A stretch of 64,000 nt of DNA. It comes from Ascoidea rubescens DSM 1968. Lineage: Eukaryota; Ascomycota; Saccharomycetes; Ascoideales; Ascoideaceae. Position numbers and translations under genes: made by a program. The stretch covers positions 124,001 through 188,000 of the forward strand of contig NW_017962923.1 of assembly GCF_001661345.1 (NCBI RefSeq), given 5' to 3'. The notes under the pieces were generated by a model, which was given only the letters and a program-made list of their open reading frames with translations, did not search any database and was not told where the DNA came from. This document shows, in pieces, positions 40,504-50,462 of this stretch. Position 1 is the first letter of the stretch, and every line of letters begins with the position of its first letter.

Positions 40504-42876
40504 CATAACCCTAATAATGATAATGATAATAACGATGATCATAAAGATGATGAAATTAGAGACAATTATAAATATTCACTGCCGATTAATTACAAAACCA
40601 CAAATCAAAATTCTAATCGGTTACTTGGAGCAATTAATTCTCAAACTAACACTATTAAGAACCCTATATTTGGTGGATTTAAATTCAATATATCAAATTC
40701 AATTGATATGTTTAATGAAAAAACAAAACAAATGAAAAAAAAACATCATAATCCTAATCTGAGACAGATTTCTTCGATAATTAAAAACAATACTGATAAC
40801 AATAAAAAAAAAACTAGAGTCCTTGAAAGCAATTCGAATATTGCTAACGATTTGTCTGCTTTTATAAAAAATGAGTCCAAGGATTTGAAATCAAATTTTA
40901 CTAACACATACAATAGGGATTATTTATATAATAATGCTTCTAAATCTTTTCATAAAACAAAATTAAAACAGGAACTTCTTGGAAAGGATACTGATTTTGG
41001 TCTTGAAAGTTTCAATTTATTAAATAATTTTAAATTTAATTATAATAGTAGATCAATATCAATGTCAGCCTGTGGAAACAAAGTTTATCAAGATGGGGAT
41101 TGTAATTCTGATTCTGCTGAAAAATGTTTTGTTAGAAATAATTTGGGAAACCAAACAAATAATACACCTAAAAGAGATGAAAATGAAGATAAATGTTATA
41201 AAAATAATAATTCCAGTAATGAATTTTTAAATGTAAAGGTTAATAATAGAAGAAGATCTAAAAGTGCTGGATTTTATATTCCTGACAGTGATAATGACAG
41301 TAGTAGTGAATCCGAGTCCGAATATGAAGCAGATGAATACGGTATTTCCAAAAATCAAATTGAAGTTTCCATTTATCCAAAAAATATCAATGTTGATAAT
41401 CTTGATAATTTTGATAATTTTGATAATTTTGATAATTTTGAAAATAAGGTTATTGATTCTCATTTGAACTCAATGACTTTGCAAAACCAAAAAATTCCTG
41501 AAATTAACATAAATAGTAATGGATTTGAAAGTGATGAGTATTCAATTATTAATAAACTGGAAAATTCAAAAAATAGTAGCAAATCATCAATTGCAAGCTC
41601 AAATTTTGGAAATTACACCCGATTAGATGATATTGTTGATTCTTCTGCTTTTTGCAATGGTAGTCAATCCGACACTAAAAATAAAGTGCTTGAGAATAAA
41701 AAAAATGAAAAATTTAAACAAAGTTTAATTGAAATCAAAACAGAAATTAAAAATAAAGATAATTTATTAAAAAGTTTGAATTCTTTGGATCATTTTGTTA
41801 ATTCAAATATAAGTGCAGGTGAAATCAATAATAAACAGATACTTAATATTTATTCGTTTTCTGATTTGACGTTTAAAGATGAAAAATTGATAGGCTTAAT
41901 CGATTTCACTTCATCCAATGACAATTTTAATAGTGATACGAATGATACTAATGAAGAATTAAATGATATATTTGGTACAAGTATTAACGATGACTATCAT
42001 AACTTTTATATAAACAATAACATTTCGAGAAACCAAGCACATTTGAAAACAGAGAACGAAAAGGAATCAGAAAGGATTAATATTAAGAATCAACTAGTAT
42101 CATATAGTCACGATAGTATAAATATCGATAATTACAATAATGAAGGAATGGAATTTGTTTCAAATGTTAGTAGCAAAAATTCCGATTTTTCTGATTATTG
42201 TTCTTTGACTGATTTAGAATCTATTTCATCACAGGTAGTACTTAATTCGGATTATAATACTGAAGATGAAGAGGATTTTGATACTAGTAATAGAAAATCA
42301 AATGATAGTCAATCAAATGATAGGCGATCAAATGATAACAATAGTGTTGATTTAGTTTCACTTGACAGCAATAAAGGTAAAAATGAGATAAAAGAAGTTC
42401 ATCTAAAATGTATAAATGATAAAGCTAGCGATTGCAAGAGTGAAAAACCAGAACAGCTAAAGAAAAATAGAATGGAAAATAAAGAAGAGCATAATCATGA
42501 ATTGGGAGAAAATATTAAAGAAAACAGTATTGACAAGCACTCAAGCATGGTGATTGTTCCAAGTGAAATCAAAACAAAAAGCAAATCTGTCAGTAAGGCC
42601 AAGATTATATTGATTAGCAATAATAATAGCACTATCAAGCTAGATCTTGAAGAATTCTCGAGATATAATAAAAACGATGACGGTTTGAATGAGAGTGAGA
42701 TGTCAAAAAAAAGAAAAAAAGCTGGAATTGAAAAGAATTACACGCTAGCAAAAAATGCAAAAGAAGCCAGTGGAAAAGAGCTGCATGGCAGCAAAAGAAG
42801 ATACGCACCCAGAATGGATTTGAGAGTGACGTTGGTTCCCAGTTTGAGTGACAAGCATGAGTATGTATTTGTGTAG
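39124..42876 (+). CDS. Histidine-phosphatase (PGAM-like) domain protein with a long disordered tail
   Basis: The N-terminal 400 or so residues of this 1,250-aa protein form a histidine-phosphatase domain: FLIRHAVRSD near 7-16 (catalytic RH), SPYLRCIQTSYYL near 165-177 and LLVTHGALINNYL near 309-321 (second catalytic His). This arrangement resembles yeast Ynl108c and the N-terminal domain of TFIIIC subunit Tfc7. The rest is Asn/Asp/Ser/Glu-rich, with a nearly pure Asn run of about 35 residues (40394-40503), a DNF repeat (41395-41440) and short KAKIILIS and ISMSACG islands. It is much longer than either yeast relative, so the tail may have a separate role. I cannot say whether it is a phosphatase or a transcription-factor subunit. 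A CACGTG lies at 38944-38949, 175 bp upstream. Confidence 0.75.
40394..40503 (+). repeat. AAT triplet expansion (poly-Asn coding)
   Basis: About 36 AAT units with a single GAT interruption lie within the histidine-phosphatase gene and encode the longest Asn run in the window. Confidence 0.95.
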
Positions 42877-43051
42877 AGATAAGCGCGTGTGAATGCATAA
42901 ACGCACTTGCGCATGAAATCACGTATAATTACTGGCACGTGTGTTACTCACCCGGTCGAATGGTCGGAGGCAGCAGCGTCCACGCGCGGCTCCCAAGGTG
43001 CCCACTTTTCCGCTTCTTCTTCCTCTGCTGTCTCTCCTGCCTCTGCTGCCC

Positions 43052-44605
43052 ATGGCTAAATTATTTAATCGCTCCTTGCCCGAGTCTATGGTTGCTCATC
43101 ACAAAACGCTGCGTTCTGCCGACAAAGAGGAAATCTCCAAGATCGAGTCGCCAAACAACAAAATATTAAGACAACAAAGAAAGCTTGAGAAGCGCCAGAG
43201 ACAACGATTGTTGAAACGAAATCTCAACCAAGATGATATCTTGCAGGTCGGCTCTCTTCATGATGGAGGCACCATGTTCAAGACTGCTGTCAACGACTCT
43301 CCATTCTATAATAACAACTGCACCGATAATGACCATAACATTGATGACTACACGAATAACAACACAAATGTTCTTAATTCCAACGATAATGATAACAGTG
43401 CCAATAATAATACCCTTTCCAATAGTCACAAAAAGAATCTGAATATTGGTAATTTAAATATACTTGAAAGATTTCTATTATGGCTATTCACCAATCCAAA
43501 TTCTGATAAAATTTTAAGCAAAATCGACACTCCCAATATTACTGATACAAATATCAATATAAGGAATTATCAAAAAATGAACATTTATAATTATTTGTTT
43601 TTTTTTGGAGGTCGAATCAGAACAGTTAATAATTTTTTCAAAAGGCCTTATATAATTATAACCATTTTATTGATTTTTGTTCCTGGGTTGTTATATTTTA
43701 TATTTTTATCCAAGTGGTATTGGAATCATATATCTCCAATATTAGTGGTTTTTTTCGCTTACTGTTGGCTTATTTGTTTTTTTTCGTTTTTTAAGGCTTC
43801 AACAACGGATCCTGGTGTATTACCAAGAAATTTAAATATAACAGACAATTTATTTCAATTACCTGATGAGTATTTTAATACAATTAATTTACCGGCTAGA
43901 TCTTTGTTTTATTCAGATAATTTACATCATAATCCAAATTTTCAAAATAACTCAACTAAAAACATGTTTTCCTTGAAAAACCCCTCCCTCTCTGTTAAAT
44001 ATTGTTCAACTTGTAGAATCTGGAAACCACCAAGAATTAGCCATTGCAGTGTTTGTGACGCTTGTGTCATCAATATGGATCATCACTGTGTTTGGTTAAA
44101 TAATTGTGTTGGCTCAAGAAATTATTTTTATTTTTTCAATTTTTTACTATTTTCCTCAATTTCAAGCATTTATTTGAACACATTGGCTTATTATTATCTT
44201 TTTAACTATAACCATAACTTATCAACTATAGAGACCATTAAGCAAAAACCAATATCGATTATATTGGTTGTTTTTTCTCATTTAATAATGACTTATCCTT
44301 TACTTTTATTATTATATCATTTTTATCTAAAGGCTTTGAATTTGACGACAAAGGAGTACTTGAGAAATTTAAAGACAAAAAGACATATAAAAAAACAAAA
44401 TCTAAATGCTAGCAACAATGAACGCCAATTTTATGATACTTATATTAATGTTTTCACCACCAAGAACTGCTTAGTTAACTTAATAATAGGAATTTGCCAA
44501 CCAAGAGGTATTAATGTTACAAGCCCAAGAGAATATTACACCTACGATCAAACCTTTGATAAATTGCCCAAAGCAAGAAACTTTACAAAATCCAATGATC
44601 AATAA
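43052..44605 (+). CDS. ERF2: Ras palmitoyltransferase Erf2 (DHHC type)
   Basis: Erf2 is the ER catalytic subunit that, with Erf4, palmitoylates Ras. The 517-aa protein has two membrane spans near 205-255 (IIITILLIFVPGLLYFIFL and SPILVVFFAYCWLICFF), then TTDPGVLPRN, a family marker. The cysteine-rich domain near 310-360 contains CSTCRIWKPPRISHCSVCDA, CVINMDHHCVWLNNCVGSRN and two further spans. The C-terminus keeps the NLTTKEYLR and NVFTTKNCLVNL blocks typical of Erf2. The start at 43052 (MAKLFNRSLPE) is the first ATG in the frame; the open frame before it lies in a GC-rich promoter with CACGTG at 42936-42941. In S. cerevisiae ERF2 adjoins CDD1 and MAP1, both found elsewhere in this window. Confidence 0.93.
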   Translation: MAKLFNRSLPESMVAHHKTLRSADKEEISKIESPNNKILRQQRKLEKRQRQRLLKRNLNQDDILQVGSLHDGGTMFKTAVNDSPFYNNNCTDNDHNIDDYTNNNTNVLNSNDNDNSANNNTLSNSHKKNLNIGNLNILERFLLWLFTNPNSDKILSKIDTPNITDTNINIRNYQKMNIYNYLFFFGGRIRTVNNFFKRPYIIITILLIFVPGLLYFIFLSKWYWNHISPILVVFFAYCWLICFFSFFKASTTDPGVLPRNLNITDNLFQLPDEYFNTINLPARSLFYSDNLHHNPNFQNNSTKNMFSLKNPSLSVKYCSTCRIWKPPRISHCSVCDACVINMDHHCVWLNNCVGSRNYFYFFNFLLFSSISSIYLNTLAYYYLFNYNHNLSTIETIKQKPISIILVVFSHLIMTYPLLLLLYHFYLKALNLTTKEYLRNLKTKRHIKKQNLNASNNERQFYDTYINVFTTKNCLVNLIIGICQPRGINVTSPREYYTYDQTFDKLPKARNFTKSNDQ

Positions 44606-44853
44606 ACATTTTTTTAATATACAACTGTAGAATTGTCTTTGAAAAGCAGCAAAAGCAGCAAAAGCAGTGCACATGTACTACTGCATACACATGTGTGATA
44701 GTGCACCACCGCGTTCTTGTGCACACGCGGTTTGTTTGGATATATCTGTTTTTGTGGGAGGTGAATTAATCTCAACAAATTCAACCACCACTGCTTTCAA
44801 ACTGCTCTCTTTATCTCCACAGTCCAGCAGCATCAGTTCTACATTTTGTCCAT

Positions 44854-47289
44854 ATGAGTGCTCATTTGTCGCTTTTGAAACCTTTGAACACAGACAATGG
44901 AATATATTACAGGTCCTCATCCCCTTTTAAAAAGTCAAAAGCCATCTACAAATCTCCCAAAATAAAGTTATCCAACAAAAATTATAGAAGATACTCCAAA
45001 CAAAATGTCAACTCTATCTATACAATTCAGAATGATTCTTCTTTCACTATTGATTCCACAGATTTGAACAATGGAAACTTAGTTTCTAAAAGTAGAGAAG
45101 ATAATTATAATAATCAAAATCGGAATCAAAACATAAACCAAAATCAAAATCAAAATCAAAATCAAAATCAAAATCTAAATCTAAATCTAAATCAAAATCT
45201 AAATCAAAATCTAAATCATCACAACCATCAAAATAAAAACAGTAACAACATTACTAATAAGAAATTCTTTAAAAATTCTAAGAATTCTAATAATAGCCCT
45301 ATATCTCAATCAAGTTATGCTAAAGACTCTATTGAATATAAACAGCACTTGGTTCGAAAAATATTTTTTCCAACTGCTTCTAAAGATTCAAATTTGAATG
45401 ACTTTTTACCTGCTCTAACTTCCTTTGCGGTTTTAGATTTAGATTTATATTGCTTTTTAGGACTTTTGTTTAAAAATTTTATTAATGAATGGTATACAAA
45501 AATTACTGATGATGAGAGTTTTTTGAATGAAATTATCTCAATAGTAGCTCACGTCACAAGAAATCTAGAAAGTAGAATAAGATCTAATTTAAATTTAATT
45601 AGTTTAATTTTTGATAAGATTCCTTATATTTTAAACAATCATTTATTGATTTATTCTTTTTCTAAAAGAAACTTTAATACTCAATTATTACCATTTGAAA
45701 ATTTGCTGGATTGTTTTAATTTTTTAAATCCACATCCTGCTTTATCTCCCTCTTTCCATGATTATTTTTACAATAAACAGTCAAATGATGATATTGAATT
45801 TAGTTTTGATTTAAATGGCTTCACCGATAATATGTTAGAAAATCAATATTTACAAATTTTGAGCAAAGGACTAACTTCACTCATTTTACCTTTCGAAGAT
45901 TTGGACTCAAAAGTCACAAGTAATTTTGTTTCCATATTATTAAATAAATTAGTTTTAAATGTTATTGTTGAAAAATTATCTCAAACACACATAATTTATG
46001 AATTATTAATCACTTGTTGCGAAAAGATTCAAGAAAATTTATCAAATGATAATCAAAACAATATGAATCAGTTTAATGAGAAAATTGATAATAAAAGAAG
46101 TTATAAAGATATTGTTATATCATACTTTACTTCTATTAGTAAATTAGTTGCCAATGCAACTAGTTCCATTGACGTCAAGAGTATTATAATGAATTTTAAG
46201 AATAACGGGTTTAAGAATTCACTTATTAATAATAACAAAAAAGACAATAATTACATTTTAGATTTTGAAAAATTCAATAAAAATAGTTTGGATAAAAATA
46301 AAAAGGGCCATCAAAAAGTTTTGCAAAATAATAATGTTAATTCAAATTTTAAAACAAAAAATCTGTTCAAAAATATCAAAAACAGTGATAAATCTAGAAT
46401 TGATAAAACTATTCCAATTACCAGTCGTTATATTTTCAAGTTTTTAAATAATTTTTTAAACTTAAGTGATGAAAACACCTTTTTGGTACTAATTTTTAAT
46501 CTATTGAATAAGGGTATATTATTATATGACGAAATGGATTGCAATAATAAAAATAACGGTCTTTACAATGATGATAGTAATTATGATAACATCAATAATA
46601 ATAATGATCATAATGACCATGATGATCATAAAGACTCTAAAGGTGTTATTAACACTTTTAAAGAAGACAAAAAACCATTTCGGAAAGAAAATAATTCAAT
46701 AAATAAAAATAATTTGAAAACAAAAAGTCTGAATTCAAAACAGAAAAAAAATAATGTAAATTATTTGAGTAAAATTTTTGACAATTTATCAACTAGTAGA
46801 TTAAAAATTAGTTTGAAATTAAATAATCTAATTAATAATTTAATTGAAAGATTGATAATCGACAAATTTTTAAAAAATGAGGAATTTTTAAGTGAAATGG
46901 TTCAAATTGGCAGAAATGTTCTTTTTCCAAATGATAATGATTTAGGACCACCTCCTATTTTACCGAATGAAGAAGAATTAAGGCTATTAGAAATAAAATG
47001 TTTTAATATAATGAAACAAACAATACCAAACTGGATAAAGATTTTTATATTAAATGACAGGATTTCAAAAACAAACAATATAAATGATAAAAGCTTAGAT
47101 GATCACGAAAAAGAATTTGAAATTGAATCCAAAACTGATATTAAAATTTACAATTTTTTGGAAAGTTTCAAAGAAGTTAAGGTTAATAAATACTTGATAT
47201 ACAGGTTACTTGACTTAGTATTTATCGAATTGTTTCCCGAGCTAAGTGAATATAGTAGCGAATATTTAAATAGTTTGTATGATATATAA
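44854..47289 (+). CDS. NVJ3: PXA-domain protein (Nvj3/Mdm1-like)
   Basis: This 811-aa protein probably carries a PXA domain near residues 165-360 (YKQHLVRKIFFPTASKDS; INEWYTKITDDESFLNEI; THIIYELLITCCEKIQ). PXA proteins such as Mdm1 and Nvj3 sit at ER-vacuole contacts. The C-terminal part (about 700-811) has LLEIKCFNIMKQTIPNWIKI and KYLIYRLLDLVFIELFPELS, matching the nexin-C ending in FPEL. No PX or RGS domain is visible and there is no clear N-terminal membrane span, which makes it more like Nvj3 than full-length Mdm1. Between the domains lie Asn-rich linkers. Near residues 88-122 is an Asn-Gln/Asn-Leu hexanucleotide repeat (45115-45220). A 248-bp GC-poor spacer separates it from ERF2. Confidence 0.62.
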   Translation: MSAHLSLLKPLNTDNGIYYRSSSPFKKSKAIYKSPKIKLSNKNYRRYSKQNVNSIYTIQNDSSFTIDSTDLNNGNLVSKSREDNYNNQNRNQNINQNQNQNQNQNQNLNLNLNQNLNQNLNHHNHQNKNSNNITNKKFFKNSKNSNNSPISQSSYAKDSIEYKQHLVRKIFFPTASKDSNLNDFLPALTSFAVLDLDLYCFLGLLFKNFINEWYTKITDDESFLNEIISIVAHVTRNLESRIRSNLNLISLIFDKIPYILNNHLLIYSFSKRNFNTQLLPFENLLDCFNFLNPHPALSPSFHDYFYNKQSNDDIEFSFDLNGFTDNMLENQYLQILSKGLTSLILPFEDLDSKVTSNFVSILLNKLVLNVIVEKLSQTHIIYELLITCCEKIQENLSNDNQNNMNQFNEKIDNKRSYKDIVISYFTSISKLVANATSSIDVKSIIMNFKNNGFKNSLINNNKKDNNYILDFEKFNKNSLDKNKKGHQKVLQNNNVNSNFKTKNLFKNIKNSDKSRIDKTIPITSRYIFKFLNNFLNLSDENTFLVLIFNLLNKGILLYDEMDCNNKNNGLYNDDSNYDNINNNNDHNDHDDHKDSKGVINTFKEDKKPFRKENNSINKNNLKTKSLNSKQKKNNVNYLSKIFDNLSTSRLKISLKLNNLINNLIERLIIDKFLKNEEFLSEMVQIGRNVLFPNDNDLGPPPILPNEEELRLLEIKCFNIMKQTIPNWIKIFILNDRISKTNNINDKSLDDHEKEFEIESKTDIKIYNFLESFKEVKVNKYLIYRLLDLVFIELFPELSEYSSEYLNSLYDI
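45115..45220 (+). repeat. AATCAA/AATCTA hexanucleotide repeat (Asn-Gln / Asn-Leu coding)
   Basis: Tandem AATCAA units shift to AATCTA units and back, encoding alternating Asn-Gln then Asn-Leu inside the PXA-domain gene. Confidence 0.9.
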
Positions 47290-47352
47290 TAAATTTTATA
47301 TACTGCTAAAAAGAATCTTGAATCTGAAGCTTTGTAAATTATATTGTAAAAA

Positions 47353-48321
47353 TCATAATTCATTTAATTCTTGTTTAATCCAAGAAGGCAAATCACCTTT
47401 GGGTTTATTTTTGGTTGTTTTTTTTGGTATTAAGTCTTTCCATACATTATCAAAATTCCAAATAAGAGGAGCATAGGTTTTGACTTGGGTTAGACCAACC
47501 TGTGTTAAAGAAAAAGCAGAATGTAAAGCGATTTGCTGAGGAAATGGAGGTGAGATATGATGAGCCGACAAAAGATTAGCTGAGTTAAATTTTTGATTGT
47601 AAATAGAATAATTATTCTTGTAAGACAGCGGGAGAGAGTATTTTTTGTCTCCAAGAATATTATAATTAATATAATTTAAATGTTTTCTAATTTGGTGTTT
47701 TCTTCCAGTCAATAATTCTAAAATCATGCAATTGCTGTTTAATATTTTAAACTTTGTTGAGGATGGTTTATTATCAATTGGTAAATCAATTAAACCAAGA
47801 GTATTCTGAGGATTTAAAAATTTCAAATGTCTCAATGAGGAGCTATCAAAATTTTTGTCAATTATTTCAACAGCTGCTATATATTTTCGTTTTATCAAAT
47901 GACCCGAATTCCCACCTTTTACTAAATTTCTGTTAAATTTGGAAGTTGTAATATTATTTTTGGATATTATAAGAGCACCAGAAACGTTGTAATCCAATCT
48001 GTTAATTGGTTGCAATTCTTTTAGCATTAAATCTTTATCATTAATGTTTTGAAACGAATCTGAGTCTTCAAAATTACCTAAAAAGTGCTGATGATATAGT
48101 AAAGGGATAAGACATTTTTCATTTAGAACAAAATCCTTGAATTGGTCTCGAGTTTGAATACCCGGATCGAAAAAACGTTTATGTCTTTTGAAATAGGCAT
48201 TCGAAGTATCAGGAGGCTGCGAATACAAAAAGGGAGGTTTGTTGACAATAAGATAGTTTTTGCAATCATATAAAATTGGAATAAAAGTAGAAAACTTTGT
48301 AGGCAAAGACATGGCTCTCAT
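47353..48321 (-). CDS. PUS5: Mitochondrial 21S rRNA pseudouridine synthase
   Basis: This RluA-family pseudouridine synthase (322 aa) probably modifies mitochondrial large-subunit rRNA. The catalytic-Asp motif is INRLDYNVSGALIISKN near 105-121. NYLIVNKPPFLYSQP near 21-35, ELLTGRKHQIRKHLNYI and LGDKKYSLPL are the other family blocks. There is no S4 or deaminase domain, which fits Pus5 rather than Rib2/Pus8, Pus6 or Pus9. The start is the ATG at 48319-48321, with a second Met three codons on. The 3' end faces that of the PXA gene, with 63 bp between the stops. CACGTG lies at 48393-48398, 72 bp upstream. Confidence 0.85.
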   Translation of the reverse strand: MRAMSLPTKFSTFIPILYDCKNYLIVNKPPFLYSQPPDTSNAYFKRHKRFFDPGIQTRDQFKDFVLNEKCLIPLLYHQHFLGNFEDSDSFQNINDKDLMLKELQPINRLDYNVSGALIISKNNITTSKFNRNLVKGGNSGHLIKRKYIAAVEIIDKNFDSSSLRHLKFLNPQNTLGLIDLPIDNKPSSTKFKILNSNCMILELLTGRKHQIRKHLNYINYNILGDKKYSLPLSYKNNYSIYNQKFNSANLLSAHHISPPFPQQIALHSAFSLTQVGLTQVKTYAPLIWNFDNVWKDLIPKKTTKNKPKGDLPSWIKQELNEL

Positions 48322-49150
48322 CCAAAAACACCACTCAACAGCCAGAAAAGGATAAAAGAAAAAAAATAGAAATAATACTCTTCTCTAAAAAACACGTGCC
48401 ATGGATTAAAGCGCCAAAGCTGCTGAAAAACGCATGGAAGCATCAGTTTTGGAAAAACGCGGTAATTATAAGAGAGCCTAACAATAGAACTTTGTACCGT
48501 TTACACCACTCTTCTCTAGGGTTACAATATACATGGCTCCGAAGCCAATTCGTGCAGCCAGAAAAACAATACATCAGAAAATTGGCTGCAAGGACAGCAG
48601 AAAGCAAAACAACTACAATTATAATATTTTATTTTTATTATCATGAATCACCTTAGACCGATATAAAATTATATAAAAGGCGTTGCAATTTGATCAATTT
48701 CGAAAGAAAGGGATCAAGTCTTCCAATACATATTTCTAGTTCTGTTCGTGTTTACATAAAAAGCCCTAAATTACGGTCTTAGAGTGTAAGCCCCTGAGAA
48801 TTGGAATACAGGAAGCCTACGGTTACGACCCACGAAGGTCCCTGCGCAAAACAGCACACCTTGATGGTCATGTGTCAGATGAACCATACTGATGGCTTTC
48901 TGCAAGAGGTATAGTATATGCATTTGTGCACTTTTGCACGCGTGTAGTGCCGTTCAAATGCAGAAGAAGCGGTCTTGTCTCGGATATCTCAGCAACTGTA
49001 TTTCATGTGGGGAGTTTTACACTTCACAAAGAGAGAAAGGGCACCGAAATGCTATGCAGATTTTAAAGAATATTGGTAAAAAACACACTGGTTTGATAAG
49101 ATTTAAAAGAATGAAGAATAAATCCTGATGTAAATATTTAGTCCATTTCT
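48322..49150. other. Intergenic region with possible structured RNA gene(s)
   Basis: This 829-bp region upstream of PUS5 holds CACGTG at 48393-48398. The inverted repeat GCAGCCA/TGGCTGC at about 48555-48595 is followed by AAGGACAGC, like the ACA end of an H/ACA RNA. Next comes a TATA-like ATTATATAAAAGG at 48667-48680, and then a less AT-rich, non-coding block at 48765-48900 with the hairpin AAGGT...ACCTT at 48835-48862. A 78-codon plus-strand frame (48892-49128) starts with ATG and has a CISCGEFYTSQREKGHRNAM segment but no known relative. I assign none of these firmly. Confidence 0.35.
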
Positions 49151-49793
49151 TTAGTTATGGTTGTGGCTACTTCTAAATTGTTGCTCAGTATCTGGACAAT
49201 TGTTTAATAAAGACTTAATGTTGATAACACTACCGTTTTGTCGACTGCTTATTTGGCTATTGGGGTTTCTCCTAAAATTATCCTTCTTATGATTATTATC
49301 GTTGTTGGAACACTTGGGTTTGTTTAGATATCTGGGATGTAGAAAATTATCAGAGTGATAGTCAGCAATAGCAGATGAGATTTTATTACTATTTTGGGAG
49401 TTGCAATGAGATTGATTTAGTTGAATATCGTCATTATCATCATCTTCATCGTTGTCATCATCATTTAGGATGGAATTAATGGTCATGTTTATGTTCAGAT
49501 TTGAACTAGTTGGGGTTCTATAGTAGTTTAAACTGGAAATTCTAGGTGAATTTAAAACAGCAGTTTGCTTTACTTTTTTATAGTTCTGTTTTTCAGCGGA
49601 ATTTTGATTTGAATTTTCATAATACCTTTGAGTACTGTTGATACTCGATTTTCTTTTAGAAGGATTTTCTCTGGCTCTAATGGTCTCAATGTTGTGAGTA
49701 TTTAGATGATTATTTGAGAAGTGGTTTTCGTCAAAAGAGCTTAAGTCATTATCACAGGATCTATTATTAATAACGGTATTAGTAGTTTTATTG

Positions 49794-49855
<62 letters not shown>

Positions 49856-50397
49856 TAATTCAAATACAGCACTATCATTGATAAAATTATCCGGATTGAA
49901 ATTATTAGGGTTTGCAAGGGTAGGAGGAATATTAGTATTAATAAAATTATTTGAAGGAATTGAATTATCAGAAATAACAAAAGAAGAGGGAGAAGTGCAT
50001 GCGGAAGTGGAAGTTGAGGCACAAGTAAGACTAGTCAATTCGGGTATACGAATATTTTTAGTATCAGAAATGGTTTTCTCCGAAACATTTGAGTAATTCA
50101 AATCTTCAAATTTTAAACTGTTTTCAATATATGAATCTTTTAAGACTTTTAGAAAATCAATTAAAAAATGTTTTTCAAGGAAATTTTTTGGATCGATATT
50201 GTCATGCAAAACCTTCAAGGATAGTTCAAAGGCTTTATTGACTTTAGCGGCAGAATCAAGTAAACTTAAATCTATACTTCCAGTTTTTTTGTTTGGGGGT
50301 TTATTACTATTATGATTATTATTATGATTATTATTATGATTATTATTACTATTATTATTACTATTACTATCACTATTATTATTACTATTATTATTAC

Positions 50398-50462
<65 letters not shown>

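Noticed and set aside
48396-48656. 86-codon plus-strand frame
   Set aside because: It has no ATG anywhere in the frame and no family resemblance.
48892-49128. 78-codon plus-strand frame with CISCGEFYTSQREKG
   Set aside because: It starts with ATG, but has only two closely spaced cysteines in that segment and no recognised relative; kept only as a remark in the intergenic entry.
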